Below, in pieces: positions 35,052 through 43,637 of a stretch of DNA of 64,000 bases (position 1 is the first letter of the stretch; each line of letters opens with the position of its first letter). Source of the stretch: Bradyrhizobium sp. JYMT SZCCT0180 (GTDB lineage Bacteria; Pseudomonadota; Alphaproteobacteria; Rhizobiales; Xanthobacteraceae). Where the stretch lies: contig NZ_JAFCLZ010000007.1 of NCBI RefSeq assembly GCF_018130165.1, positions 124,001 through 188,000 on the forward strand, written 5' to 3'. The translations under genes were made by a program, and so were the position numbers. The notes below the pieces were generated by a model, which saw only the letters and a program-made list of their open reading frames with translations, was not told the origin of the DNA and did not search any database.

Positions 35052-35078
35052 TTGGCAGGCGTCATATTTGAGTGCCAA
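35052..35078 (+). promoter_or_regulatory. CIRCE-like HrcA operator 1
   Basis: TTGGCAGGC-N9-GAGTGCCAA has 9-bp arms and a 9-bp spacer, the geometry of CIRCE (TTAGCACTC-N9-GAGTGCTAA). The right arm differs from consensus at one position, the left at three. It lies about 20 bp upstream of a candidate promoter for groES-groEL. Confidence 0.55.
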
Positions 35079-35096
35079 TTTTTCTGCTAGAAGCCC

Positions 35097-35125
35097 TTGT
35101 CCCCCGCACAAGACTGGCCTAAATC
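35097..35125 (+). promoter_or_regulatory. Candidate groES-groEL promoter
   Basis: TTGTCC and TAAATC are separated by 17 bp, between the two CIRCE-like elements, as expected for a housekeeping-sigma promoter under HrcA control. An RpoH promoter elsewhere in the gap is not excluded. Confidence 0.4.
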
Positions 35126-35138
35126 AGCCGCAGCCGCG

Positions 35139-35165
35139 CTGGCACTCGCTTGCTCGGACTGCCAA
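35139..35165 (+). promoter_or_regulatory. CIRCE-like HrcA operator 2
   Basis: CTGGCACTC-N9-GACTGCCAA has CIRCE geometry, with two mismatches to consensus in each arm. It lies just past the candidate promoter, in the likely 5' leader of groES. Confidence 0.5.
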
Positions 35166-35209
35166 AATACCAAAATTCGACAACAGTTGCAAAAACTTAG
35201 GAGGACTGC

Positions 35210-35527
35210 ATGAAATTCCGTCCGCTTCACGACCGCGTCGTGGTCAAGCGCATCGACGCCGAAGAGAAGTCCGCTGGCGGCATCATCATTCCGGACAGTG
35301 CCAAGGAAAAGCCCTCGCAGGGCGAAATCGTCGCCGTGGGCCCGGGTGGCCGTGACGAAGCTGGCAAGCTGATCCCGATCGACCTCAAGGTCGGCGACCG
35401 CGTCCTGTTCGGCAAGTGGTCCGGCACCGAGGTCAAGATCGACGGCCAGGAGCTGCTGATCATGAAGGAAAGCGACATCATGGGCGTCCTCACCGACGTT
35501 CCCGCGACCAAGAAGAAGGCCGCCTAA
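35210..35527 (+). CDS. groES: Co-chaperonin GroES
   Basis: The 105-residue protein is a full Gro[22 protein letters not shown] at the start, the mobile loop with [13 protein letters not shown], and [20 protein letters not shown]. It caps GroEL in ATP-dependent protein folding. The ATG follows TTAGGAGGACTGC, a strong ribosome site. groEL follows 90 bp later. Confidence 0.98.
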   Translation: MKFRPLHDRVVVKRIDAEEKSAGGIIIPDSAKEKPSQGEIVAVGPGGRDEAGKLIPIDLKVGDRVLFGKWSGTEVKIDGQELLIMKESDIMGVLTDVPATKKKAA

Positions 35528-35587
35528 GCCAAGTCAGCACACGCTCACCCCTGAGGAGCGCCTGCGCGGCGCCCCTCGAAGAGGTGA

Positions 35588-37261
<1,674 letters not shown>

Positions 37262-37293
37262 GTCCAGCCATCCAGGCGAACGTCAAGGAATGC

Positions 37294-37322
37294 AAAACCC
37301 CGGCAGCGATGCCGGGGTTTTT
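37294..37322 (+). terminator. Factor-independent terminator after groEL
   Basis: AAAACCCCGGC-AGCGAT-GCCGGGGTTTTT: an 11-bp stem with a six-base loop and T-run, 33 bp past groEL. Confidence 0.92.
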
Positions 37323-37342
37323 GTTGGCTAGAATCTCTCCTT

Positions 37343-37381
37343 CGTCATTCCGGGGCGAAGCGAGCGCGTCCCGGAATGACG
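37343..37381. repeat. Short copy of the TCATTCCGGG palindromic repeat
   Basis: CGTCATTCCGGGGCGAAG and CGCGTCCCGGAATGACGG pair around a short loop. It is a single hairpin, lacking the inner stem of the longer copies at 2161, 37689 and 59099. Confidence 0.8.
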
Positions 37382-37383
37382 GC

Positions 37384-37671
37384 TTAACTTGCGATGCCTT
37401 GGTACAAATCAACCCACCCTGGATTTTGCTCCTCGATCAAGCGTATCTTCCAGTCACGCCGCCACTTCTTCAGCTCTTTCTCGCGTGCGATGGCGGTCAA
37501 CGCATCATCGTAAATCTCGAACCACACCAGCTTGTTTACGTCGTAACGCGTAGTGAAGCCGGGGACGGCTTTCGCCTTGTGTTCATATAAGCGACGCACG
37601 ATGTCGTTGGTCACGCCAAGATACAGCGTGCCGTGCTTTTTACTGGCAAGCAAATACACGTAATAAGCCAT
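37384..37671 (-). CDS. GIY-YIG nuclease family protein
   Basis: The 95-residue protein is a minimal GIY-YIG domain: YYVYLLASKKHGTLYLGVTND (the GIY...YIG-equivalent pair is YVYLL...LYLGV), the Arg in RRLYEHK and the Glu in REKELKKWRR. This is the UPF0213/YhbQ-like type of small stand-alone nuclease, which may act on DNA junctions. The upstream ATG at 37815 would extend it through a palindromic repeat, so the ATG at 37671 is used. It converges on groEL. Confidence 0.9.
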   Translation of the reverse strand: MAYYVYLLASKKHGTLYLGVTNDIVRRLYEHKAKAVPGFTTRYDVNKLVWFEIYDDALTAIAREKELKKWRRDWKIRLIEEQNPGWVDLYQGIAS

Positions 37672-37688
37672 AGGAGACCCCTCTCCTT

Positions 37689-37787
37689 CGTCATTCCGGG
37701 GCGCGCGAAGCGCGAGCCCGGAATCCATAGCCACGATCGTGAGTATGAATTCCGGACCCGCGCCAAGAGGCGCGTCCCGGAATGACG
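37689..37787. repeat. Palindromic intergenic repeat, TCATTCCGGG family
   Basis: Nearly the same as 2161-2257: CGTCATTCCGGGGCGC at the left, GCGCGTCCCGGAATGACG at the right, and the same inner CACGATCGTG. It lies upstream of the GIY-YIG gene; 37788-37925 holds no gene. Confidence 0.85.
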
Positions 37788-37925
37788 GAGAATGTGGCAT
37801 CGGGCGAAGATACATTTCAAGCGATCATGCTCACTCCACCAACGCTCGCCCACCCTACTGATACTCCCCCTTCGTGAGCACACCGCAATCGCAGTTGAAG
37901 GGCCGCCCGTAGGCGACCCTTCCTG

Positions 37926-39077
37926 TTACGCGCTTTCCGCCGGCTTCAGGCGAACCAGCTTGGTGAGCAGGGCATCAAAGCCCTGCCCGTCACCGGCGTG
38001 AAGGTCGATACGGCCGACCTTCTCCACCAGCCGCTCGAGCGACTCCAGTTCCTTGAGCCGCAGCAGCAGCGGGTTCTCTTCCATCAGCTTGGCGGTGTTC
38101 AGAAGCGACCGCGTCGCCGCGGTCTCTTCCTGCCGGCGGATCAAATTGGCCTTCGCCACCCGCTCCGCCTCCACCACCTTGTTCACCAGCTCGCGGATCT
38201 CGCCGGGCAGGATCACGTCCTTGACGCCGAGCTCCGTCACCTCGACACCGCTGTCCGCGATACGCTCGCGGACATAGTCCCGAAGCTCCGCATCGAGCGC
38301 TGCCTTTGCCGACAGCACCTCGTCGAGCGTGCGGCCGGCAACCGCCTCGCGGATCGCGAACTGCACCAGGCGGTACAGCCACGCATCCACGTCAGGCACC
38401 GCGGCTACGACCCGCTCGGGATCGACGATCCGGCGGAACGCCGTCAAGGTCACCCGCAGCGCGATGCGGTCCCTGGTCAGCATTTCCTGCGCGGTGATCT
38501 CGACCGCCTGGGGCCGCAGATCGAGACGCTTGACCTCGATCTTGCGGCCGACGATCCAGAACGCGTGCCGGCCGGGCGCGAGCCGCTCCACCAGCCGGCC
38601 CTCGACATAGAGCAGGCCGGCTTCGTGGTTTTCGACCACCGCTTCCGTCACGACGGCCGAACGGCTACGGTCGATCATCGCCAGATGACGCGCGGTCACC
38701 CTGACATCGCCGGTCAGGTCGATGCGTTCGACATCGATCGATGTCGCGAGCTTCCAGTAGACGCGCGCCTGCCAGGGCGTCATCAGCTGCATCGGACGGC
38801 CGTCGAGGTTGACGATGGCAACTTCATCCGCCTTGGTCTCCACCACCTCGAACAGCTCGGCCGCAAGATCGGGCCGCGCAGCCTTGAGCACCAGGTAACG
38901 CTCCACCGGAAATTCGGCGCGAACCACCTTGAATACTTCTGCCGTCAGTTCGTTGCGCGGATCGAACAGCCGATGCCGGCCGGGACCAAGCACGCGCTCG
39001 AGCCTGCCGTTCCGCGTCAGCAACGCGCGCTCGCCATCCTTCACCGTCACATGCGTCATCAGGAAATGCCAGTTCAT
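37926..39077 (-). CDS. Slipin / SPFH (stomatin-prohibitin) family protein
   Basis: The 383-residue protein has an SPFH domain (about 95-290): QEMLTRDRIALRVTLTAFRRIVDPE, RTLDEVLSAKAALDAELRDYVRERIADSG and GVEVTELGVKDVILPGEIREL, then a long helical segment EAERVAKANLIRRQEETAAT. Unlike most slipins it has no clear N-terminal membrane helix, opening with MNWHFLMTHVTVKDGERALL. Slipins form membrane-associated rings that hold proteases or organise lipid domains; the usual NfeD partner is not nearby. Confidence 0.88.
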   Translation of the reverse strand: MNWHFLMTHVTVKDGERALLTRNGRLERVLGPGRHRLFDPRNELTAEVFKVVRAEFPVERYLVLKAARPDLAAELFEVVETKADEVAIVNLDGRPMQLMTPWQARVYWKLATSIDVERIDLTGDVRVTARHLAMIDRSRSAVVTEAVVENHEAGLLYVEGRLVERLAPGRHAFWIVGRKIEVKRLDLRPQAVEITAQEMLTRDRIALRVTLTAFRRIVDPERVVAAVPDVDAWLYRLVQFAIREAVAGRTLDEVLSAKAALDAELRDYVRERIADSGVEVTELGVKDVILPGEIRELVNKVVEAERVAKANLIRRQEETAATRSLLNTAKLMEENPLLLRLKELESLERLVEKVGRIDLHAGDGQGFDALLTKLVRLKPAESA

Positions 39078-39407
39078 GGCACGCCTCCATCATTGGCTTT
39101 CCGGCCAGAGGTCGGAAAGCTGGTTTCGTCTAGAAGGAACGGAGGACCGAACGGCGCTTCCTGTAAGTCCGGCGGGCCGTGGTTTGAGCTTGCATGACGA
39201 CGGGCGCACGCGCGCAATCGCCCGACAAACGTCGGGCGTTCGAACGGTTTTCCCGGCGTCAGCGCAAGCGGTATCCACCGCGGCGCAGAGCCGTTCGTAC
39301 AGTGTCTAGGTTCGGACGAAGAGCCTTGCGGCAATGCGGCCGGACTGCGACTGAAGCGCGCGTCCGGTCCCCTTCAATGGGAATTCAGTTTTTTAGACTG
39401 AACCGGA
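39078..39407. other. Gene-free stretch before the tRNA-like pair
   Basis: No supported gene on either strand. 39384-39402 contains TTCAGT-N7-ACTGAA, a weak hairpin just downstream (minus strand) of the tRNA-like genes that might end their transcript. Confidence 0.5.
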
Positions 39408-39479
39408 GCGTTGGAACGGGATTCGAACCCGCGTCACGATGATTAGCAGTCATCTGCTCTACCACTGAGCTATCCTTCG
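39408..39479 (-). tRNA. Irregular tRNA-like gene, anticodon loop reads GCT, no long variable arm
   Basis: On the minus strand the D arm (TAGCTCAGTGGTAGAGCA), anticodon stem (GATGA/TCATC) with loop CTGCTAA, and T arm (GCGGG-TTCGAAT-CCCGT) are all in proper order and size. The anticodon is GCU (serine AGY codons), but serine tRNAs need a long variable arm and this one has only five bases (GTGAC). The acceptor stem CGAAGGA/TCCAACG has two A-A mismatches, and no CCA is encoded. It may be a decayed gene, a tRNA used by a special system, or a small RNA with a tRNA shape. Confidence 0.55.
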
Positions 39480-39483
39480 GTTG

Positions 39484-39552
39484 TGCAAGAGACCGGAATC
39501 GAACCGATGCCTTCGGGTATCACCCCGATGCTCTCCATGAGCTACACCTCGC
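39484..39552 (-). tRNA. Irregular tRNA-like gene, Met-like anticodon stem with six-base loop
   Basis: The minus strand reads GCGAGGT at the 5' end and CTCTTGC at the 3' end (six of seven acceptor pairs, counting G-U). D stem GCTC/GAGC encloses only five bases (ATGGA). The anticodon stem TCGGG/CCCGA followed by AGG is as in Met tRNAs, but the loop is GTGATA, six bases, where tRNAs have seven. The T arm ATCGG-TTCGATT-CCGGT is good. It ends four bases before the other tRNA-like gene, so they form one transcript. Confidence 0.45.
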
Positions 39553-39642
39553 GTCTTCATTCGGCGGAACACGAAACCGGACACCGGCTCGCGCCAGTCG
39601 GATCTCAGAGAGCCCGAACCCATGGCCTAGCGAAGGAGCGGG

Positions 39643-39671
39643 CTAATAAACGAAACATCTTTCAGTTGCAA
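39643..39671 (-). promoter_or_regulatory. Promoter for the tRNA-like pair
   Basis: On the minus strand TTGCAA and TATTAG are 17 bp apart. The start would fall near 39636, about 85 bases before the first tRNA-like gene, giving a leader with a GGGTTCGGGC segment. Confidence 0.5.
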
Positions 39672-39696
39672 GCGTGTTTTTCAAATTTCGGATGCA

Positions 39697-39715
39697 CTGT
39701 GACTCCCCGTCACAG
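39697..39715. promoter_or_regulatory. Perfect inverted repeat upstream of the tRNA-like promoter
   Basis: CTGTGAC-TCCCC-GTCACAG is a perfect 7-bp inverted repeat, with 25 bp between it and the -35 box, a usual place for an activator site. The regulator is unknown. Confidence 0.4.
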
Positions 39716-39719
39716 ACAT

Positions 39720-40054
39720 TCAACGAACCAACGTGCCCATTCGCCGCACTTCGACGACGTGATGCCATCCGCTCGCCTGCCCGTGCCGCAACGCTGATGC
39801 ATGCGGCGACTCACTCAGGGCTAAATCAAAACAGAACTGTGATGACCTGTTGGCGGGACCGTCGCACGATGGCGGTCTTCCGCAATCGGAAGCAGGGTTC
39901 CGTGGAGGGCGCGAGTTTGTGCGGGGACCTGTCGCGCCTGTTATCCGGAAACAATGATCTTCATGGGGTGGAACACCCGGAGGCCGCACGAGGTTAGATA
40001 GAATGCGCACCATCGCGGCGGCGCTGACCGGCAGCCTTGGATTGGAGGCGGCAC
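39720..40054. other. Gene-poor stretch
   Basis: No convincing gene. Open frames here are short, lack ribosome sites and have no recognisable motif. Confidence 0.45.
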
Positions 40055-40249
40055 ATGAAAACCATCGTGGACGAAGATGGAGAAATCATCGCCAAAACGA
40101 CGGACGACCATATTCTGATCGGCGGCCACCATCGCCTCGCGGTGGCGGCCAGCCTTAATCGAAAACTGTTCTGGCGAGATACCGGCGAACCTGTAAAGCT
40201 TGACCTATTCTTCAAGCATCATGGAAGTTCACTTCGACATACAGCCTAA
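40055..40249 (+). CDS. Small protein with a ParB-like GGHHR motif
   Basis: The 64-residue product has GGAGGCGGCAC before its ATG. Its middle, DDHILIGGHHRLAVAASL, resembles the I-x-G-H-R-R-x-x-A-x-x motif of ParB/sulfiredoxin-like domains, where the loop binds a nucleotide phosphate. The full ParB fold is larger than this, so it may be a fragment or a stand-alone mini-domain. N-terminal MKTIVDEDGEIIAKTTDD is acidic. It is followed by a convergent double-glycine peptide gene. No clear function. Confidence 0.5.
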   Translation: MKTIVDEDGEIIAKTTDDHILIGGHHRLAVAASLNRKLFWRDTGEPVKLDLFFKHHGSSLRHTA

Positions 40250-40311
40250 GGAGGCTGCACATCGCAGGGATGAACCTCTCTTACGTTATGGCCCGGATGA
40301 CAAGGAGCGCA

Positions 40312-40338
40312 GAAAGCCCCGCGCAACTGCGACGGGGC
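40312..40338 (-). terminator. Terminator-like hairpin after the second peptide gene
   Basis: On the minus strand GCCCCG-N11-CGGGGC is followed by TTTC, 30 bp past the stop of the peptide gene. The T-run is short. Confidence 0.5.
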
Positions 40339-40367
40339 CTCCGCTCGTTTCTTTCACACGGACTGCG

Positions 40368-40529
40368 TTATTTCGACATGTCCTGTGCAAATCTGACCGC
40401 CCCGTACCCGGCGAAAAAGCCGGTGCTGAACGCCGCCGCACCCACCAATATGAAGATAAAGCCGCCATTGACCTCATCGAGTTCCGCATCAGTCACGGTA
40501 TCCGACGCAGCGATTTCGATTTCATCCAT
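40368..40529 (-). CDS. Putative double-glycine-leader peptide 2 (class II microcin-like)
   Basis: A 53-residue frame with AGGAG eight bases before its ATG. The 23-residue leader ends TDAELDEVNGG, matching the double-glycine leader consensus. The remaining 30 residues begin FIFILVGAAAFSTGFFAGYG and are hydrophobic, with spaced small residues (G-x-x-x-G-like), a membrane-active profile as in class II bacteriocins and microcins. It is unlike the first peptide (25032), which is polar with two cysteines. No transporter, protease or immunity gene is adjacent. A terminator-like hairpin follows, supporting a monocistronic unit. Confidence 0.65.
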   Translation of the reverse strand: MDEIEIAASDTVTDAELDEVNGGFIFILVGAAAFSTGFFAGYGAVRFAQDMSK

Positions 40530-40724
40530 AGTTACGTCTCCTACCTTGGGTTGGTTGATACCGATGCACCAGTGCCTCGGTGATAGGAACGATGGCTGAT
40601 CGGCGGCGGTCGCACTGTTACGAAGATCACATTCTTCGGTGGGCCTAAGGCCGAACCCGGAGATGCATACGCCGCGGCCGATCGGACGCTAGCGTTAGAA
40701 CCTTCTGCAACACTGATCGCTGAG

Positions 40725-40757
40725 GCGTATGGGTCCCGGCGTTCGCAGGGACGACGA
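40725..40757. repeat. Intergenic repeat fragment, GGGTCCCGGCGTTCGCAGGGACGAC type
   Basis: GGGTCCCGGCGTTCGC and GCAGGGACGACG form a hairpin. GCGTATGGGTCCC also partly pairs with GCATACGCCGC near 40666. I see no other copy in the window. The rest of 40530-40763 shows no gene. Confidence 0.55.
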
Positions 40758-40763
40758 GCGACG

Positions 40764-41930
40764 TCACTGAATCCTGGCCAGCACCGCAAGCCGCCGGATG
40801 CCCTGGTTCCGGTACGCGTTCAGGAACGCGTAATAGTCCTTGAAGGAAACGCAGCCATTGGAATCGCCGCGGGCGCCGAGCATGTAGGTGTGTGCCAGGA
40901 GGCCGTCACGGTTGAAGATCTTGTCCTGCCCGCCGATCGGCGTCAGTCGCAGCGCCGGCACCCCGTGGAACAACGCCTCGCGCGGCTTCAGGTCATAGAT
41001 ATGCGGCGGCGTCACGCCCTGCATCCGCACATGCGCATAGCGCACATCGTCCATCTTGGCGCCGAGGCCCGAATGCGCCTCGAGAACGGTGCCATCCGGC
41101 AGATAGACCTTCTTCGCCGCGATGTCGTAGACCGCGGTCTGCTTGTCGTAAGGCGGCGATCCACCCAGCATCGGGTTCTGCGAACGGGTATCGAGAATGC
41201 TTCCGGTGACGCTGGCGTCGGCGGAAGCGTACGACAACAGCCCGCCATGCGCAGGCTGCTTGCCCCACAATTTCTCGACCATGCTCGGCTTGTCGTTGGA
41301 CGCAATCGACATCACCGCCGCCTTGGCGCGCTGCGCCATGTCGCGGACCGAAGCTCCGGATTCCTTCGCGGCGGGTTTGGCTTCAGCCTGCTTTGGCGCC
41401 GGGGCCGGAACGTTCAACGCGACCTGGGTCGGCGCCTGCGAAGCGGCTTCCTTCGGCTTCGGTGCTTCCGCAAGTTTCGGCGCTTCCGCAAGTTTCGGCG
41501 CTTCAGTCTTCTTCACATCGACCGGCGGCGCGACCTCCGCCACTTGCGTGGCTTCAATCGCCCTGGATGCTTCGCCTTGCGGCGCCGAGGCTGCAAACCT
41601 TTCGTTAAACATAATCGAAGGAGAGACGGTCGCGGGCGCGGAAATCTTCGGGGCCGGCTGGGGCAGCGCAGCGAACACTTCGTTGAAGGCGGGCCGCACC
41701 GGACGCGACGCGACAATCGTGGAGCTTTTGACAACCGGCGGATCGAACGCCGCGCTGTTGACCGAGGGATAGATGCTGGAGGCGAAAATATTGCTGTAAA
41801 CGGTCCAGGCGCAGCCCAGCACCACGGCTGCGATCGCGACGCCGCCGAGCAAATGCTGAGGAATGACTTTCCGGGAAGATTTCTTGCGGTTGTGGGCCGC
41901 AAGGCCAAACGCACCGGTACTCGTACTCAT
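40764..41930 (-). CDS. DUF2778 (Tlde1-like) protein with long proline-alanine linker
   Basis: The 388-residue protein has one N-terminal membrane helix (LLGGVAIAAVVLGCAWTVYS), a long low-complexity linker rich in Ala, Pro, Lys and Glu including the tandem APKLAEAPKLAEAPK, and a C-terminal DUF2778 domain from about 255. Its active-site segment is HTYMLGARGDSNGCVSFKDY, with the His and Ser-x-Gly-Cys of L,D-transpeptidase-related enzymes; Salmonella Tlde1 of this family attacks peptidoglycan side chains. The domain should face the periplasm. The gene starts at the second ATG, at 41930. Confidence 0.82.
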   Translation of the reverse strand: MSTSTGAFGLAAHNRKKSSRKVIPQHLLGGVAIAAVVLGCAWTVYSNIFASSIYPSVNSAAFDPPVVKSSTIVASRPVRPAFNEVFAALPQPAPKISAPATVSPSIMFNERFAASAPQGEASRAIEATQVAEVAPPVDVKKTEAPKLAEAPKLAEAPKPKEAASQAPTQVALNVPAPAPKQAEAKPAAKESGASVRDMAQRAKAAVMSIASNDKPSMVEKLWGKQPAHGGLLSYASADASVTGSILDTRSQNPMLGGSPPYDKQTAVYDIAAKKVYLPDGTVLEAHSGLGAKMDDVRYAHVRMQGVTPPHIYDLKPREALFHGVPALRLTPIGGQDKIFNRDGLLAHTYMLGARGDSNGCVSFKDYYAFLNAYRNQGIRRLAVLARIQ

Positions 41931-42176
41931 TCGCCTTGCGTCCAGAACAACTCTACTAAGTCCCTGTTTGATGCCGCGCCCGCAAAGTTCCCGGGCAGCA
42001 TCTCGCAAAGACACGGAGCGTCATTAAGGCGAGTTTTAGTTAAATGCAGATTAAACGCGGGCAGATCTAAGGCATGCGCAAATCATTGGAAGTTATGCGC
42101 AAATCAGCCCGTAAACATGCGGGTTTGCCCTGCAATCGGGACATCCGGCCGTCGGCCGGGTGTCCCATTTTGGCAA

Positions 42177-43478
42177 TCAATCCTTGAACGGATCGAATTC
42201 GTTCTCGCCCGCCATGACGACGGCGAACGGCCGCAGCGTGTGCTGCACCTTGATCGAGCCGGCATGCTCGGCAAGCACCTCGGGCAACCTTCGATAGGCC
42301 ATCGGACTTTCGTCGAGATCGGCGCCGATCAAGGTCACGCCGCGCGATTGCAGCCACGCATCCATCTCGACCCGCGTAAATCTCCGCTTGGCCTCCCTGC
42401 GGCCGAACATCCGGCCCGCGCCGTGAACCGTCGAGTAGAGCGACGCCTTTGCTTCGGGGCTGTCGACGCCTTCGACGATGACGGCGTCATCTCCCATCGA
42501 TCCGCCGATGAAGCCGCGCTGTCCCGGAAATGCCGGCGTCGCGCCCTTGCGCACAACCCACAAATCCTTGCCTCCGTGATTTTCGCGCCAGGCATAATTG
42601 TGATGGTTGTGAACCATGTCGGTGACGTTGCCGCCGATGATCTTGCGCACGCGCTCAATCACCCACTCCCGGCCGGCACAGGAATAGCGCCCGGCCAGTT
42701 GCATGGCCGCGATGTAGCGTCGCCCGATCTCGCTGTCCTCGTCGATGACGGCCGGCGGCACATTCATGCCATCCTTGCCGCCCGCAGCCTTGAGGTAGCG
42801 GGTGGCACTGGTGTGCCCGAGACCGCGACTGCCGAAGTGAACGCCGATCCAGACAAGGCCGGCCTCGTCGCGCATCAGGTCGACATAGTGGTTGCCCGAT
42901 CCGACGGTGCCGAGCTGCGACACCGCCTTCTGCCGATACGCGCCCATGTCGGATTCTCTCCAGGCATCGCCGTCGTCGAACAGTTCGTGCTCGACGCGCT
43001 CCTCGTTGGTCCGCCCGACGCCAAAGGAAATCGCCTTGTGCACGTCCTTGATGATCGTGCCGACATTGCTTTCGACCCGGCTGAACGGCGTATCGAGACG
43101 CACCGCCATGTTGCCGCAGCCGATGTCGAAGCCGACGCCGGAGATGCTGATCTGCTTCTCATAGGCGATCACGCCGCCGACCGGCTGGGCATATCCCAGA
43201 TGACCGTCCGCGCAGATCACGCCGGCCACGGCGTTGCCGACCGCCATGCAGTTGCGCATCTGCGCGATCGTGGCGTCCTCGTGCTGGCCGAATATCTTGA
43301 GTGGGCTGTTCTGGTATTGCGCAGCCTGCGTCGTGAACTGTTCCTTGCGCGCAGCGTCGCGGAACGTGCACCAGACCGGGATCGGCCGCTGACCGGGACG
43401 ATCGATCTTCGCATCGGGGTCGAGCCCGGCTTCGACCGCCAGGGCCCTTGCACGCTCCTGATAGGGATCGAGCCGCAT
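42177..43478 (-). CDS. rtcB: RtcB family RNA ligase
   Basis: The 433-residue protein has the RtcB hallmarks: GVGFDIGCGNMAVRLD (metal-binding Asp and Cys), GTVGSGNHYVD, a HNHHNYAW motif, GSMGDD and the STVHGAGRMFGR segment holding the guanylated histidine. RtcB joins 3'-phosphate or cyclic phosphate RNA ends to 5'-OH ends using GTP and Mn2+. The start at 43478 follows GAGGAAG; upstream codons are not conserved-looking. No archease or RtcA gene is next to it, but tRNA-like genes lie 2.7 kb away on the same strand. Confidence 0.93.
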   Translation of the reverse strand: MRLDPYQERARALAVEAGLDPDAKIDRPGQRPIPVWCTFRDAARKEQFTTQAAQYQNSPLKIFGQHEDATIAQMRNCMAVGNAVAGVICADGHLGYAQPVGGVIAYEKQISISGVGFDIGCGNMAVRLDTPFSRVESNVGTIIKDVHKAISFGVGRTNEERVEHELFDDGDAWRESDMGAYRQKAVSQLGTVGSGNHYVDLMRDEAGLVWIGVHFGSRGLGHTSATRYLKAAGGKDGMNVPPAVIDEDSEIGRRYIAAMQLAGRYSCAGREWVIERVRKIIGGNVTDMVHNHHNYAWRENHGGKDLWVVRKGATPAFPGQRGFIGGSMGDDAVIVEGVDSPEAKASLYSTVHGAGRMFGRREAKRRFTRVEMDAWLQSRGVTLIGADLDESPMAYRRLPEVLAEHAGSIKVQHTLRPFAVVMAGENEFDPFKD

Positions 43479-43637
43479 TGCATCTTCCTCTTCCACGAAT
43501 ACCTGATGTCGCCGGCCATACCTTACACCGAGCATTGGTCGTCGCAGCAAAACTCGCTTAGGTTCATGCACAGCGGGGCTTTCGCCGGATACAGCCTGCC
43601 ATCGGCATGGCGCTCATTCATCCGAGCGGACGTCGGA

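Noticed and set aside
39384..39402. Strong terminator for the tRNA-like pair
   Set aside because: The hairpin TTCAGT/ACTGAA is only six pairs with an A-rich loop and no following T-run on the minus strand, so it is not called as a terminator.
39674..39997. Plus-strand frame next to the tRNA-like pair
   Set aside because: No ribosome site, no motif, and it starts inside the promoter and palindrome of the tRNA-like genes.
40200..40583. Plus-strand frame opposite the second peptide gene
   Set aside because: The minus-strand frame has a good ribosome site, a leader motif and a following hairpin, while this frame has none and is charged and irregular.
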